This document shows positions 53,370 through 62,122 of a stretch of DNA of 64,000 nucleotides, piece by piece. Source of the DNA: Labilibaculum sp041595635 (GTDB lineage: Bacteria > Bacteroidota > Bacteroidia > Bacteroidales > Marinifilaceae); assembly GCF_041595635.1 (NCBI RefSeq), contig NZ_JBFHJW010000011.1, forward strand, positions 17,716-81,715. The letters are read 5' to 3'. The position numbers were made by a program, and so were the translations under genes. Below the pieces are notes generated by a model. It searched no databases. It was not told the DNA's origin and worked only from the letters and a program-made list of their open reading frames with translations. Each line of letters starts with the position of its first letter. The first letter of the stretch is position 1.

Positions 53370-53939
53370 TATAAATGAATAAAATACTATATAATTATAT
53401 CAAGATTATTCGAAATGCACCGATTTTGTGCAATCGGTTGCACGTTAATTATATAGCAACCTTTAACACTTCAAATGTAAAAAGAAGTATGTAGCTAGCC
53501 TAGTCAAATACATATAAATTAGCTTCAACTATTACTTTAGGATCAATCTAAATAGAACTACAAATATGTAATTAAAAAATATGCAAAAGGGTAGTTTTCT
53601 AATACTTTGTTAGTTTTATTGATTTACATATATTAAGACGCAACTGAAACTAGTGACTTCAATTTCTCATTCTTTGTGCACTGATTATTGGCAATCTTTA
53701 AGTGTAGGTATAACTAAAGTAAATCTGCCAAAACAACTTTTTTACTAAAAGCCACACTGAAGAATTGAGGTACTCAGAATCCCCATTGCGTCTGGATATT
53801 ACAACAAATAACTTGAACCACAGCTCTTAATTTTGAGAACAAAAAAAGTAAATTGATCAGCATCTTCTTGCCTAAACGCAAAATAAACAAACCTCAGATT
53901 TTCTATTATCTTTGATTATCCCAAAATGACAAACAAAAA
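53370..53939. other. divergent intergenic region (nfnA / DksA-like)
   Basis: This 570-bp AT-rich region has no gene. It contains the dyad at 53428-53443. Nothing else could be assigned. Confidence 0.5.
53416..53443. promoter_or_regulatory. LacI-type operator-like dyad upstream of nfnA
   Basis: GTGCAATCGGTTGCAC (53428-53443) has 6-bp perfect arms around TCGG, close to the TGCAAnCGnTTGCA form typical of LacI-family operators. It overlaps a further TGCA/CCGATT inverted repeat from 53416. It sits 59-74 bp before the nfnA start. Confidence 0.45.
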
Positions 53940-54275
53940 ATGAAACAGGACGAAAAAATCTATCTTAAAAATCAGATCAAAGAAAAAATAGAAAAACTAA
54001 AGGCTGAAATTATTGTTCTTAAAGACTTAACACAACCCATTTCTCCTGATTGTGCCATTGGTAGAGTGAGCAGAATGGATGCGATAAACAATAAAAGTGT
54101 GAACGAGGCTGCTTTACGGAAAAAAGAAAGTCAATACACAGCTCTAAAAAATGCTCTGAAAAATATTGATTCTGATGATTTTGGCAAATGCATAAAATGT
54201 GGGAAAATGATTCCCATTGGACGAATCATGATTATGCCTGAAAGTAAGAAATGTGTAAATTGCGCCAATCGTTAA
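53940..54275 (+). CDS. DksA/TraR-like C4 zinc-finger protein
   Basis: The 111-residue product has an N-terminal coiled-coil-like helix region. A C-terminal four-Cys zinc motif follows: CIKCGKMIPIGRIMIMPESK then CVNC (C84, C87, C105, C108), characteristic of DksA/TraR. DksA-type proteins enter the RNA polymerase secondary channel and modulate transcription, often with ppGpp. It is shorter than E. coli DksA (151), and whether it has the catalytic coiled-coil tip Asp residues is unclear (NIDSDDFG precedes the finger). A small membrane protein follows 41 bp later. Confidence 0.85.
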   Translation: MKQDEKIYLKNQIKEKIEKLKAEIIVLKDLTQPISPDCAIGRVSRMDAINNKSVNEAALRKKESQYTALKNALKNIDSDDFGKCIKCGKMIPIGRIMIMPESKKCVNCANR

Positions 54276-54316
54276 TTTAAGTTTGCGAACATCCAATCAC
54301 AAATTAAAAAATCTTT

Positions 54317-54514
54317 ATGATATCATCGATGATATTTGACATTTGGCTGCTAACAAAAATAGTAGCCATTTTACTCCCTGCAATTGCAATTATAGACATC
54401 TTAAAAAGAAAACTATTAGCGATAGACAAGCTAATTTGGATACTATTAGTAGCCTTTGTTCCATTCATTGGCTCTATTATCTATTTTTACGATCGCATAA
54501 AATACAGAAAATAG
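54317..54514 (+). CDS. small PLDc_N-like two-helix membrane protein
   Basis: The 65-residue product has two hydrophobic helices (about residues 9-28 and 37-56). It ends in VAFVPFIGSIIYFYDRIKYR, matching the N-terminal domain found on phospholipase-D-nuclease and sigma-Y-type proteins (W.l.v...P..G...Y). It is a typical stand-alone PLDc_N protein of unknown function. Neighbouring genes are not related. Confidence 0.75.
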   Translation: MISSMIFDIWLLTKIVAILLPAIAIIDILKRKLLAIDKLIWILLVAFVPFIGSIIYFYDRIKYRK

Positions 54515-54553
54515 GTATCTTTGAAAGATAAAATTGAATTACAACAATTAGAA

Positions 54554-54889
54554 ATGGCAAAAAAGAAAAAAAATATCGTTTACTCAACGAATCCTGATTA
54601 CAATTACGAATACGACGAAGAATTAGAACAGGAAACAATTCCGAATAAGCAACAAAAACTAAGAGTTCTTTTGGATAAAAAGCAGCGAAAAGGAAAAGTT
54701 GTGACTCTAATTGAAGGGTTTATTGGCAGTTCAGATGACCTAAAAGAATTAGGCAAAATACTGAAAACCAAATGTGGTGGCGGTGGATCTGCCAAAGATG
54801 GAGAAATCTTAATTCAAGGCGATCATCGCGATAAAATTATGGATCTTTTAAAAGCTGAAGGTTATCAAGTAAAACGTGTTGGTGGATGA
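54554..54889 (+). CDS. SUI1/YciH-like translation initiation factor
   Basis: I choose the ATG at 54554 (111 residues); the frame is open 11 codons upstream to a TTG. The C-terminal two-thirds form the eIF1/SUI1 fold: VTLIEGFIGSSDDLKELGKI, LKTKCGGGGSAKDGEILIQG, and DHRDKIMDLLKAEGYQVKRV. The GGGGS turn is diagnostic. YciH has been proposed to act in start-codon discrimination. The N-terminal about 30 residues are charged and tyrosine-rich. Confidence 0.92.
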   Translation: MAKKKKNIVYSTNPDYNYEYDEELEQETIPNKQQKLRVLLDKKQRKGKVVTLIEGFIGSSDDLKELGKILKTKCGGGGSAKDGEILIQGDHRDKIMDLLKAEGYQVKRVGG

Positions 54890-54941
54890 TTAATAAGTTT
54901 GAAAACGAACAGCAGTAGGTCTGCTACGCAGATTTACAAAA

Positions 54942-54982
54942 AACAAAACCGAAATCCATCACAGATTTCGGTTTTGTTTTTA
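54942..54982. terminator. bidirectional terminator between yciH-like gene and purC
   Basis: Arms 54942-54956 and 54964-54978 form a perfect 15-bp stem around a 7-nt loop. Poly-T follows on both strands. Confidence 0.92.
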
Positions 54983-55012
54983 TTCCTCTAAATCTCTTTG
55001 TAAAGATTTATT

Positions 55013-55960
55013 TTATAATGCTTTTAAACAAGCTGCAATATTCTTCTCTATTCTAGCATTTACACTTTTCGCATCTTCTTTCACAAATTTTTCACCAATA
55101 ATTTGCTCATACAATTCAATGTAACGCTCCGAGATTTCATTCACTTTATTGTCAGTCATTTCTGGAATTTTCTGTCCATCCTTACCCTGAAAACCATTTT
55201 CCATTAACCATTCGCGAACGAACTCTTTCGACAATTGCTTTTGCTGCTCACCTTTAGCCAAACGCTCTGCATATCCATCCGAATAAAAATAACGAGAAGA
55301 ATCTGGTGTATGAATCTCATCAATCAAATAAATCTTGCCATCTTTTTTACCGAATTCATATTTAGTATCCACTAAAATTAAACCCTTTTCGGCTGCAATT
55401 TCTGTTCCTCGTGCGAACAATGCCTGAGTATATTTTTCAAGCATTTCATAATCTTCTTTAGATACGATTCCTTGCTTTAAAATTTCTTCTTTCGAGATAT
55501 CTTCATCATGACCTTCCATTGCCTTAGTTGTTGGCGTAATGATAGGCTTTTCAAATTTCTGATTTTCCTTCATTCCTTCGGGCATTGGCATTCCACAAAG
55601 CATTCGTTTTCCTGCCTTGTATTCTCTCCATGCATGACCAGTTAAATATCCTCTAATCACCATTTCGACCATAAATGGTTCTGCTAAATGACCAACAGTT
55701 ACCATTGGATCTGGCGTTGCAATCTTCCAATTTGGAACGATATCCGAAGTTGCATCTAAAAAACGAGTTGCTATTTGATTCAACACTTGTCCTTTAAAAG
55801 GAATTCCTTCTGGTAATACAACATCAAAAGCCGAAATACGATCGGAAACAACCATGGCAAGATATTCATCATTAATATTATAGACGTCTCTTACTTTTCC
55901 TACGTAGACACTTTTTTGATTTGGGAAATTAAAATCTGTTTTAACAATTGCTTCTTTCAT
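55013..55960 (-). CDS. purC: phosphoribosylaminoimidazole-succinocarboxamide synthase
   Basis: The 315-residue product is a long-form SAICAR synthase with conserved stretches YVGKVRDVYN, VVSDRISAFDVVLPEGIPFK, VEMVIRGYLTGHAWREYKAG, LILVDTKYEFG and IDEIHTPDSSRYF. It condenses CAIR with aspartate using ATP in de novo purine synthesis. The length fits the roughly 300-residue branch rather than the 240-residue E. coli form. It is encoded downstream of phoH after 144 bp on the same strand. Confidence 0.95.
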   Translation of the reverse strand: MKEAIVKTDFNFPNQKSVYVGKVRDVYNINDEYLAMVVSDRISAFDVVLPEGIPFKGQVLNQIATRFLDATSDIVPNWKIATPDPMVTVGHLAEPFMVEMVIRGYLTGHAWREYKAGKRMLCGMPMPEGMKENQKFEKPIITPTTKAMEGHDEDISKEEILKQGIVSKEDYEMLEKYTQALFARGTEIAAEKGLILVDTKYEFGKKDGKIYLIDEIHTPDSSRYFYSDGYAERLAKGEQQKQLSKEFVREWLMENGFQGKDGQKIPEMTDNKVNEISERYIELYEQIIGEKFVKEDAKSVNARIEKNIAACLKAL

Positions 55961-56104
55961 TGCTCCAAAAATTCTACTAATTTATAAAACGGTTCATTCA
56001 ACTATGCTGATAACTCACAGCCAATCATCTTTTTACATAAGCTTACTTTTCATAAGAAAGATAGTAAACCTTATGTTTTCATATTTTGAACAAAGTTAAT
56101 TGTT

Positions 56105-57088
56105 TTATTCCTTTTTCTCTCTCTTTTTTTCTTGCTTTTCATCCTCAATTTCGTAGGCCGACACAATCTCCTTTACCAATCGATGACGAACAATATCCGA
56201 TTTATCAAACTTAACCATGGCAATTCCTTTGATATCTTTTAAAATTCGAAAGGCCTGAGTCAATCCCGATTGCTGTTTTCTAGGCAAATCAATTTGAGTA
56301 ATATCGCCCGTAATCATAAATTTACCACTAGTTCCCATTCGTGTTAAGAACATCTTTAACTGTTTGGTTGTGGTGTTTTGAGCCTCATCTAAAATTACAA
56401 AAGCATCATTCAAGGTTCTTCCTCTCATATACGCTAATGGTGCTATTTGAATGATTCCCAGCTCCAAATAATCTTCCAGCTTACGAGCAGGAATCATATC
56501 AAGCAAAGCATCATAAAGTGGTTGCAAATAAGGATCAATTTTTTCTTTTAAATCACCAGGTAAAAAGCCTAAGTTTTCCCCTGCTTCTACCGCAGGGCGA
56601 CTCAAAATGATCTTTTTCACCTCTGCATTCCTCAATGCTTTAACAGCCAAAGCAATAGCGGTATAAGTTTTTCCTGAACCAGCTGGTCCTACAGCAAAAA
56701 CCATATCGTTTTTAGCCGATTTTTCAACCAATTTTTTCTGATTAGGGGTTCGTGCACGAATAATCTTCCCACTGTTTCCAAACAAAATCACACTTTTAGG
56801 ATCATCAGGATTCTGTATATCCGTAGCATTTTCCAAAACAATACGTTTCAAATTAGCTAGCGTTAAAACATTGTACTGATTATAATGTTGAATAAGTAGA
56901 TTTACTTTGTTTTCAAACAATTCAAGCATCTTTTTTTCGCCACTGGCAAGTATTTCGTTCCCTCTGCCAACGATACTTAATTTAGGAAACATCTCTTTTA
57001 GGACCGTCAATTTTGAATTATTAATCCCATAAAATTCAAGAGGATCAATCACCCCTAAAGATATGCACTTTTCGATCATATATTCCAT
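56105..57088 (-). CDS. PhoH-like ATPase (YbeZ type)
   Basis: The 327-residue product has an N-terminal KH-like region (about residues 1-110) and a P-loop ATPase. Walker A is GPAGSGKTYTA (about 137-147) and Walker B FVILDEAQN. FLTRMGTSGKFMITGDITQI and a final basic Lys/Glu-rich tail are also present. In E. coli the YbeZ homologue pairs with YbeY in rRNA processing; here ybeY is not adjacent. Cytoplasmic. Well-conserved family, precise role uncertain. Confidence 0.93.
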   Translation of the reverse strand: MEYMIEKCISLGVIDPLEFYGINNSKLTVLKEMFPKLSIVGRGNEILASGEKKMLELFENKVNLLIQHYNQYNVLTLANLKRIVLENATDIQNPDDPKSVILFGNSGKIIRARTPNQKKLVEKSAKNDMVFAVGPAGSGKTYTAIALAVKALRNAEVKKIILSRPAVEAGENLGFLPGDLKEKIDPYLQPLYDALLDMIPARKLEDYLELGIIQIAPLAYMRGRTLNDAFVILDEAQNTTTKQLKMFLTRMGTSGKFMITGDITQIDLPRKQQSGLTQAFRILKDIKGIAMVKFDKSDIVRHRLVKEIVSAYEIEDEKQEKKREKKE

Positions 57089-57213
57089 TCAATATTCATT
57101 ACTTTTGAGGCTACAAATTAATTATTAATTCTGATTTGTAATACAGTAATAGGAGAAATCTGATTTCGAGTCTATTTAATAATTTCAATTCTCTTTTATT
57201 TTAAAATCGAACT

Positions 57214-58002
57214 ATGGCAATTATCAGTTTAACTACGGATTGGCAACATCGCGACTACTACCTTGGTGCAATTAAAGGGCGATTGCTATCTATCTGTCCA
57301 GAAGTGCAATTGGTCGACCTAAGTCACAATGTTGACAACTACAATATATCACAGGCATCTTTTATCATTAAAAATGCCTTTATTCATTTTCCAAAAAATA
57401 CGATTCATATCATAGGAGTTAAATCGGAAGAAACTGCCGAACATCCTCATGTGGCCGTAAAATATAAAGATCAATATTTCATTGGTGCCGATAATGGCAT
57501 ATTTAGTTTGGTAATGAAATGTGATCCAGAAGAAATCGTACGCATCGAAAATATTGAGAAGGAAGAAAACTATCATACTTTTCCAGAACTTAATGTTTTT
57601 GCCAAAGCGGCTGCTTACATTATCGAGAACAATGGAATTGATGGATTGGGATCGAAACAAAAATCTTTATTCCGATTGGTACCCATTCGAGCCTTAATCC
57701 AGAAAAAAACCATTACTGGACAAATTATTTACATTGATTCCTATGGAAATGCAACCACTAATATTTCCAAGGAATTATTCGAATCTGCCCGTCAGGAAAG
57801 AAATTTTGAGATTTTGATACAAAGCAACCAATACCGCATCTCCAAAATCAATCAAAATTACCACGAAAACTCCGAAGGTGATTTTTTAGCCTTATTCAAT
57901 TCTTCTGGCTTGCTCGAAATAGCAATTAACAAAGGAAATTTAGCCGAACTGTTGCAATTGGATATAAACTCAGATATTAGAATAAAATTTCATGATCATT
58001 AG
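57214..58002 (+). CDS. SAM hydrolase/chlorinase-fluorinase family protein lacking canonical triad residues
   Basis: The 262-residue product resembles the DUF62 (SAM hydroxide adenosyltransferase) family: ISLTTDWQHRDYYLGAIKGR at the start, VQLVDLSHNVDNYNI, YFIGADNGIFSL and IYIDSYGNATTNI. In the characterised enzymes the segment after the third strand is VVDPGVGxxRR, carrying the Asp and Arg of a D-R-H triad. Here it reads IIGVKSEETAEHPH, so both appear replaced. The DFG near the start is DWQ. It may use another mechanism or substrate, or only bind SAM. It overlaps the next gene by 11 bp. Confidence 0.8.
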   Translation: MAIISLTTDWQHRDYYLGAIKGRLLSICPEVQLVDLSHNVDNYNISQASFIIKNAFIHFPKNTIHIIGVKSEETAEHPHVAVKYKDQYFIGADNGIFSLVMKCDPEEIVRIENIEKEENYHTFPELNVFAKAAAYIIENNGIDGLGSKQKSLFRLVPIRALIQKKTITGQIIYIDSYGNATTNISKELFESARQERNFEILIQSNQYRISKINQNYHENSEGDFLALFNSSGLLEIAINKGNLAELLQLDINSDIRIKFHDH

Positions 58003-58276
58003 AATTGTAAAACTAGAAATACAAAAGCATCACATTCAGGATTTCAAACATCTTACTGCAAATGAAAAAGATGATATTCTAAATTTCGAGGGTTGTTCCC
58101 ATTTGGAAGTTATGCAGGATGTATCCAATCCTTCTGTATTCTTCACCCTAAGCCATTGGAGTTCGGAAAATGCTTTAAACCATTACCGCAATTCCGATTT
58201 TTTTCGAGGCAACTGGAATACGGTAAAGCAATGGTTCTCGGGCAAACCTGAAACATGGAGTTTATCCCAGCAATAG
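57992..58276 (+). CDS. antibiotic-biosynthesis-monooxygenase (ABM) domain protein
   Basis: The 94-residue product fits the small dimeric ferredoxin-like ABM fold: MIIRIVKLEIQKHHIQDFKH, then CSHLEVMQDVSNPSVFFTLS and HWSSENALNHYRNSDFFRGN. Members are cofactor-free oxygenases, haem-degrading enzymes or uncharacterised. It overlaps the stop of the SAM-hydrolase-like gene by 11 bp (translational coupling), so the two proteins are probably made in fixed ratio. Confidence 0.82.
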   Translation: MIIRIVKLEIQKHHIQDFKHLTANEKDDILNFEGCSHLEVMQDVSNPSVFFTLSHWSSENALNHYRNSDFFRGNWNTVKQWFSGKPETWSLSQQ

Positions 58277-58346
58277 GTAATTGAGCTTTATTTCCCTTAT
58301 CTTTACAACCGAAAACCATTCAAAAACAGAATCAGAACCAAAACAT

Positions 58347-59483
58347 ATGTCGTTTACATCATTAAGATTATCCTCATCTTTGCAAAAAGCTTTGGCCGAT
58401 CAAAATTACACCGAAGCCTATCCCATTCAAAAAGAAGCTATTCCAGCCATTTTAAATGGCAAAGATATTTTAGGAATTGCAAAAACCGGATCAGGAAAAA
58501 CAGCCAGTTACGTTTTGCCTATTCTCAGCAAGCTTCAAGGCGGAAGTATTTCCAAAAACAGACACATCAAAACTTTGGTTTTGGTACCAACACGCGAATT
58601 GGCCATGCAAATTGCAGAGGTATTTCAACAGTTTTCGTCCGCTCTCCCCGTGCCTATTCGATGCTTAGCAGTGCATGGTGGAGTCTCCATCAATCCGCAA
58701 ATGAAAGCAATGAACAAGGTAGATGTGTTGATTGCTACAACCGGACGATTATTGGAATTGGTTGATTCAAATGCTGTTCACTTATCGGATACTGAATGCC
58801 TAGTGCTAGATGAAGCCGATAAGATGCTAAACATGGGTTTTCAGGATGAAATGAATCGCATTTTTGCACTTCTACCCAAAAAACGACAAAATCTTTTATT
58901 CTCAGCAACACTTAGCAAAGACATAAAAGATGTGAAACAGGTTCTGTTGAGCGATCCTTTGGTGATAAAAATAGAAGCCAAAGAAAACACTCTCGATTTA
59001 ATTGATCAGATTGCCTACTCGGTTGCCGAAGAAAAAAAAGGCCCCCTCCTTCGCAATATTATAAAACGCAATAAATTAGAACAAGTCCTAGTTTTTGTAT
59101 CCTCGGCTCATCGAGCCGATGCTGTTGCCTACAAATTGAGCAAGAATGGAATTCAGGCCACTAGTACTCACAGCAAAAAAAGTCAGGGTGCCAGAACTGA
59201 AAATCTACGCAAGTTTAAAACTGGAAAACTTCGTGTTTTAGTAGCCACTGATTTACTAACCCGAGGTATTGACATTGAATTTTTACCTTACGTAGTCAAT
59301 TACGACCTACCTCGATCACCTAAGGACTATATTCACAGAATTGGACGAACTGGTCGTGCCGAGTCTCCTGGAGAAGCAATTTCATTTGTGACTGAAAATG
59401 ACGAACATCATTTTAAAGTAATTCAGAAAAAAGCAGGTACAAGACTTCAGCTTATCGACAGCGAAATTGCGCTTAAAAAATAA
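58347..59483 (+). CDS. RhlE-type DEAD-box RNA helicase
   Basis: I choose the ATG at 58347 (378 residues, MSFTSLRLSSSLQKAL); the frame is open back to a TTG at 58281. All DEAD-box motifs are clear: Q motif YPIQKEAIPAIL, AKTGSGKT, PTRELAMQI, DEAD, SAT, and HRIGRTGRA. It unwinds RNA duplexes using ATP, for example in ribosome assembly or cold adaptation. It lacks the long basic C-terminal tail of some RhlE proteins. It follows the ABM gene by 70 bp. Confidence 0.93.
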   Translation: MSFTSLRLSSSLQKALADQNYTEAYPIQKEAIPAILNGKDILGIAKTGSGKTASYVLPILSKLQGGSISKNRHIKTLVLVPTRELAMQIAEVFQQFSSALPVPIRCLAVHGGVSINPQMKAMNKVDVLIATTGRLLELVDSNAVHLSDTECLVLDEADKMLNMGFQDEMNRIFALLPKKRQNLLFSATLSKDIKDVKQVLLSDPLVIKIEAKENTLDLIDQIAYSVAEEKKGPLLRNIIKRNKLEQVLVFVSSAHRADAVAYKLSKNGIQATSTHSKKSQGARTENLRKFKTGKLRVLVATDLLTRGIDIEFLPYVVNYDLPRSPKDYIHRIGRTGRAESPGEAISFVTENDEHHFKVIQKKAGTRLQLIDSEIALKK

Positions 59484-59531
59484 GCAGCCGTATATTTACT
59501 CAACAAACAACAATTCATTAAACCAAAACTT

Positions 59532-61739
59532 GTGAAAGATCTTTTTCTGGTAACGCCTCCATTTACACAGCTAAATACACCTTACCCGGCAACTGCCTAT
59601 CTCAAAGGCTTTTTAACTCGGAAAAATATTAACGCCCATCAAATGGATTTGGGAATAGAGGTGATTCTGGAGCTTTTCTCTAAAAAAGGACTGGAAAAAA
59701 TATTTGAAATTGCCCTTCAAAAAAACCAGATTATTTCGGAGAATGCTCAGAGAATTTATGCTCTGCGCGATTATTATTTATTGGTTATTAATGATGTAGT
59801 TGAATTCCTGCAAGGGAAAAATCAGACTCTGGCTCGACAAATTTGCACCGAGAATTTTCTTCCTGAAGCCTCTCGCTTCGATCAGCCTGAAGACTTAGAT
59901 TGGGCATTTGGTTTGATGGGAATGCAAGACAAAGCCAAACATTTGGCCACACTTTTCCTGGAAGATTTATCAGACTTTATAACCGAATGTATTGATGAAC
60001 ATTTTGGTTTTAGTCGCTATGCGGAAAGACTAGGACGAAGCGCTAACTCTTTCGACGAATTGCATGACATTTTACAGAAAGAACTAACTCATGTCGATGA
60101 AGTGAGCATTCAGCTTCTCGACCAGCAAATTAAAACTCACCAACCCAAACTAGTCTGCTTTTCGGTTCCTTTTCCGGGTAATTTATACAGTACTTTTCGT
60201 TGTGCACAATTCCTAAAAAAAGAATATCCACACATAAAAATAGTAATGGGTGGCGGCTTTCCCAATACCGAACTTCGCAGCCTGACCGACGCCAGAGTAT
60301 TCGACTTTATCGATTTCATTACCCTTGACGATGGAGAATTGCCAGTGGAGCTTTTGGCGAATCATATTTTACATCCGACCAAGGAAACGCCCGCTTTAAA
60401 ACGAACATTTGTTTGCGAAAAAGGCGAAGTAATATACAAAAACACAACTAAGCAAGCTGATTACAAACAACATGAATTGGGTACGCCCGATTACTCAGAT
60501 TTGCTACTCGACAAATACATTTCGGTGATTGAAATTGCCAACCCAATGCACAGCTTGTGGAGTGATGGACGATGGAACAAAATGACCATGGCACACGGTT
60601 GCTACTGGGGAAAATGTACCTTTTGCGATGGTTCTTTAAATTACATCAAATCATTCGAACCCAATAGCGCAAAACTTCTGGTAGACCGAGTGGAAGAGAT
60701 TATCGCCCAAACAGGTGAAAAAGGCTTTCATTTTGTAGATGAAGGAGCTCCTCCTGCCCTCATGAAATCTTTCGCTTTGGAACTCCTCAAGCGAAAGCTG
60801 AACATTACCTGGTGGACGAATGTTCGCTTCGAAAAAAGCTTTACCAAAGATCTCTGCACTCTTCTGCAAGCATCTGGATGTATAGCTGTTTCGGGAGGAT
60901 TAGAAGTTGCATCGGATCGATTACTAAAACTCATTAACAAAGGAGTAAGCCTCGAACAAGTAGCCCAAGTAACCCGAAATCTCACCGAAACAGGCATTAT
61001 GGTTCATGCCTATTTAATGTATGGTTTTCCCTCAGAAACAGTACAAGAAACAATTGATAGCCTGGAAGTTGTTCGCCAAATTTTCGAGTTGGGAATTGTG
61101 CAGTCGGCCTATTGGCATCAATTTTCGCTCACCGCTCATAGCCCAGTTGGATTGAACCCATCGGCATATGGCATAACTCCCAAACACAAGGAGATCTCCT
61201 TTGCCAATAATGATGTGGAATTTACCGATAAAACTGGCATCGATCATGATTTATTTAGCTACGGATTAAAAAAATCCCTTTTCAATTTCATGCACGGACT
61301 CGGATTCGAGATTCCTCTGCGAGATTGGTTTCATCCGCTTCCTGATGGCATTCGACTCCCCAATACCAAGATTAAATCTGATTTTATTCAGAACTGTTTG
61401 GAAATGGAAAATTATAGCAAAACGAAAGATTCTGCTAACATTGTGTGGCTAGGTGGCACACCAGAAGTAATCAGACTCAAAAAATCGAAGAAAGGTAGAA
61501 GCTGGGAACTCTATAAAATGTATTTTCATGAAAAAACAGAAAGCTATGAAATATCACTCGAAAAAGAAAAGGGAGATTGGCTATTGGAAGTACTGCAAAA
61601 AATATCCGTAAAGAAAGAAAAATTACTGACTTTAGCTGATTTAAAAAAGGATTTTGAAACTCAATTCGATGATTTTGAGCCTTTTTGGCACTCGAAACCA
61701 ATTAATGAATTACGCGAACATTCATTGCTGGTTCTTTAA
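59532..61739 (+). CDS. B12-binding-domain radical SAM protein with CX4CX2C cluster motif
   Basis: The 735-residue product starts at GTG 59532. An N-terminal part (about residues 1-270) resembles a cobalamin-binding domain (LVTPPFTQLNTPYPATAYLK, then IKIVMGGGFPNTELRSLTDA). The radical SAM core follows, with the cluster motif HGCYWGKCTFCDG (C357, C362, C365), spaced CX4CX2C where CX3CX2C is usual. Downstream, FVDEGAPPALMKSFALELLK and CIAVSGGLEVASDRLLKLIN fit the barrel. Such proteins usually methylate or otherwise modify unactivated carbons. No precursor peptide or biosynthetic cluster is adjacent, so the substrate is unknown. It follows the RhlE helicase by 48 bp. Confidence 0.85.
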   Translation: MKDLFLVTPPFTQLNTPYPATAYLKGFLTRKNINAHQMDLGIEVILELFSKKGLEKIFEIALQKNQIISENAQRIYALRDYYLLVINDVVEFLQGKNQTLARQICTENFLPEASRFDQPEDLDWAFGLMGMQDKAKHLATLFLEDLSDFITECIDEHFGFSRYAERLGRSANSFDELHDILQKELTHVDEVSIQLLDQQIKTHQPKLVCFSVPFPGNLYSTFRCAQFLKKEYPHIKIVMGGGFPNTELRSLTDARVFDFIDFITLDDGELPVELLANHILHPTKETPALKRTFVCEKGEVIYKNTTKQADYKQHELGTPDYSDLLLDKYISVIEIANPMHSLWSDGRWNKMTMAHGCYWGKCTFCDGSLNYIKSFEPNSAKLLVDRVEEIIAQTGEKGFHFVDEGAPPALMKSFALELLKRKLNITWWTNVRFEKSFTKDLCTLLQASGCIAVSGGLEVASDRLLKLINKGVSLEQVAQVTRNLTETGIMVHAYLMYGFPSETVQETIDSLEVVRQIFELGIVQSAYWHQFSLTAHSPVGLNPSAYGITPKHKEISFANNDVEFTDKTGIDHDLFSYGLKKSLFNFMHGLGFEIPLRDWFHPLPDGIRLPNTKIKSDFIQNCLEMENYSKTKDSANIVWLGGTPEVIRLKKSKKGRSWELYKMYFHEKTESYEISLEKEKGDWLLEVLQKISVKKEKLLTLADLKKDFETQFDDFEPFWHSKPINELREHSLLVL

Positions 61740-61803
61740 ATCGAAATAAGAATTAAAAATTATTAATTACCAATTTGTAGTCGTTAATTTACAGAAAGTA
61801 AAT

Positions 61804-62052
61804 ATGGAATCGAACAAAGAAAATACAAACAGCAGAGAGCAAATAAATAACCCTTTGCATGGTGTTAAGCTAGTAGATATTTTAGAGTTTTTAGTGGCTT
61901 ACTATGGCTGGGAAGAATTGGGCAGCATGATCAGAATCAACTGCTTCACTAGCGATCCATCCATAAAATCGAGCTTAAAATTTCTTCGTAAAACCCCTTG
62001 GGCTCGCGAAAAAGTAGAAGATCTTTACTTAAAATGCGTTCGAAAACACTAA
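61804..62052 (+). CDS. VF530-like small protein (DUF2132)
   Basis: The 82-residue product matches the VF530 family: NPLHGVKLVDILEFLVAYYG, then WEELGSMIRINCF and SLKFLRKTPWAREKVEDLYL. Structures in the family show a compact helical fold; DNA binding has been suggested but function is unproven. It starts 64 bp after the radical SAM gene and 70 bp before a methyltransferase gene, possibly one transcript. Confidence 0.88.
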   Translation: MESNKENTNSREQINNPLHGVKLVDILEFLVAYYGWEELGSMIRINCFTSDPSIKSSLKFLRKTPWAREKVEDLYLKCVRKH

Positions 62053-62122
62053 TTTTTCATCCATAGCTTGTTTCTTCAAATTCAGGTTTTTTTTTGAAAT
62101 AAAATCAATAAAGAAGATAGAA

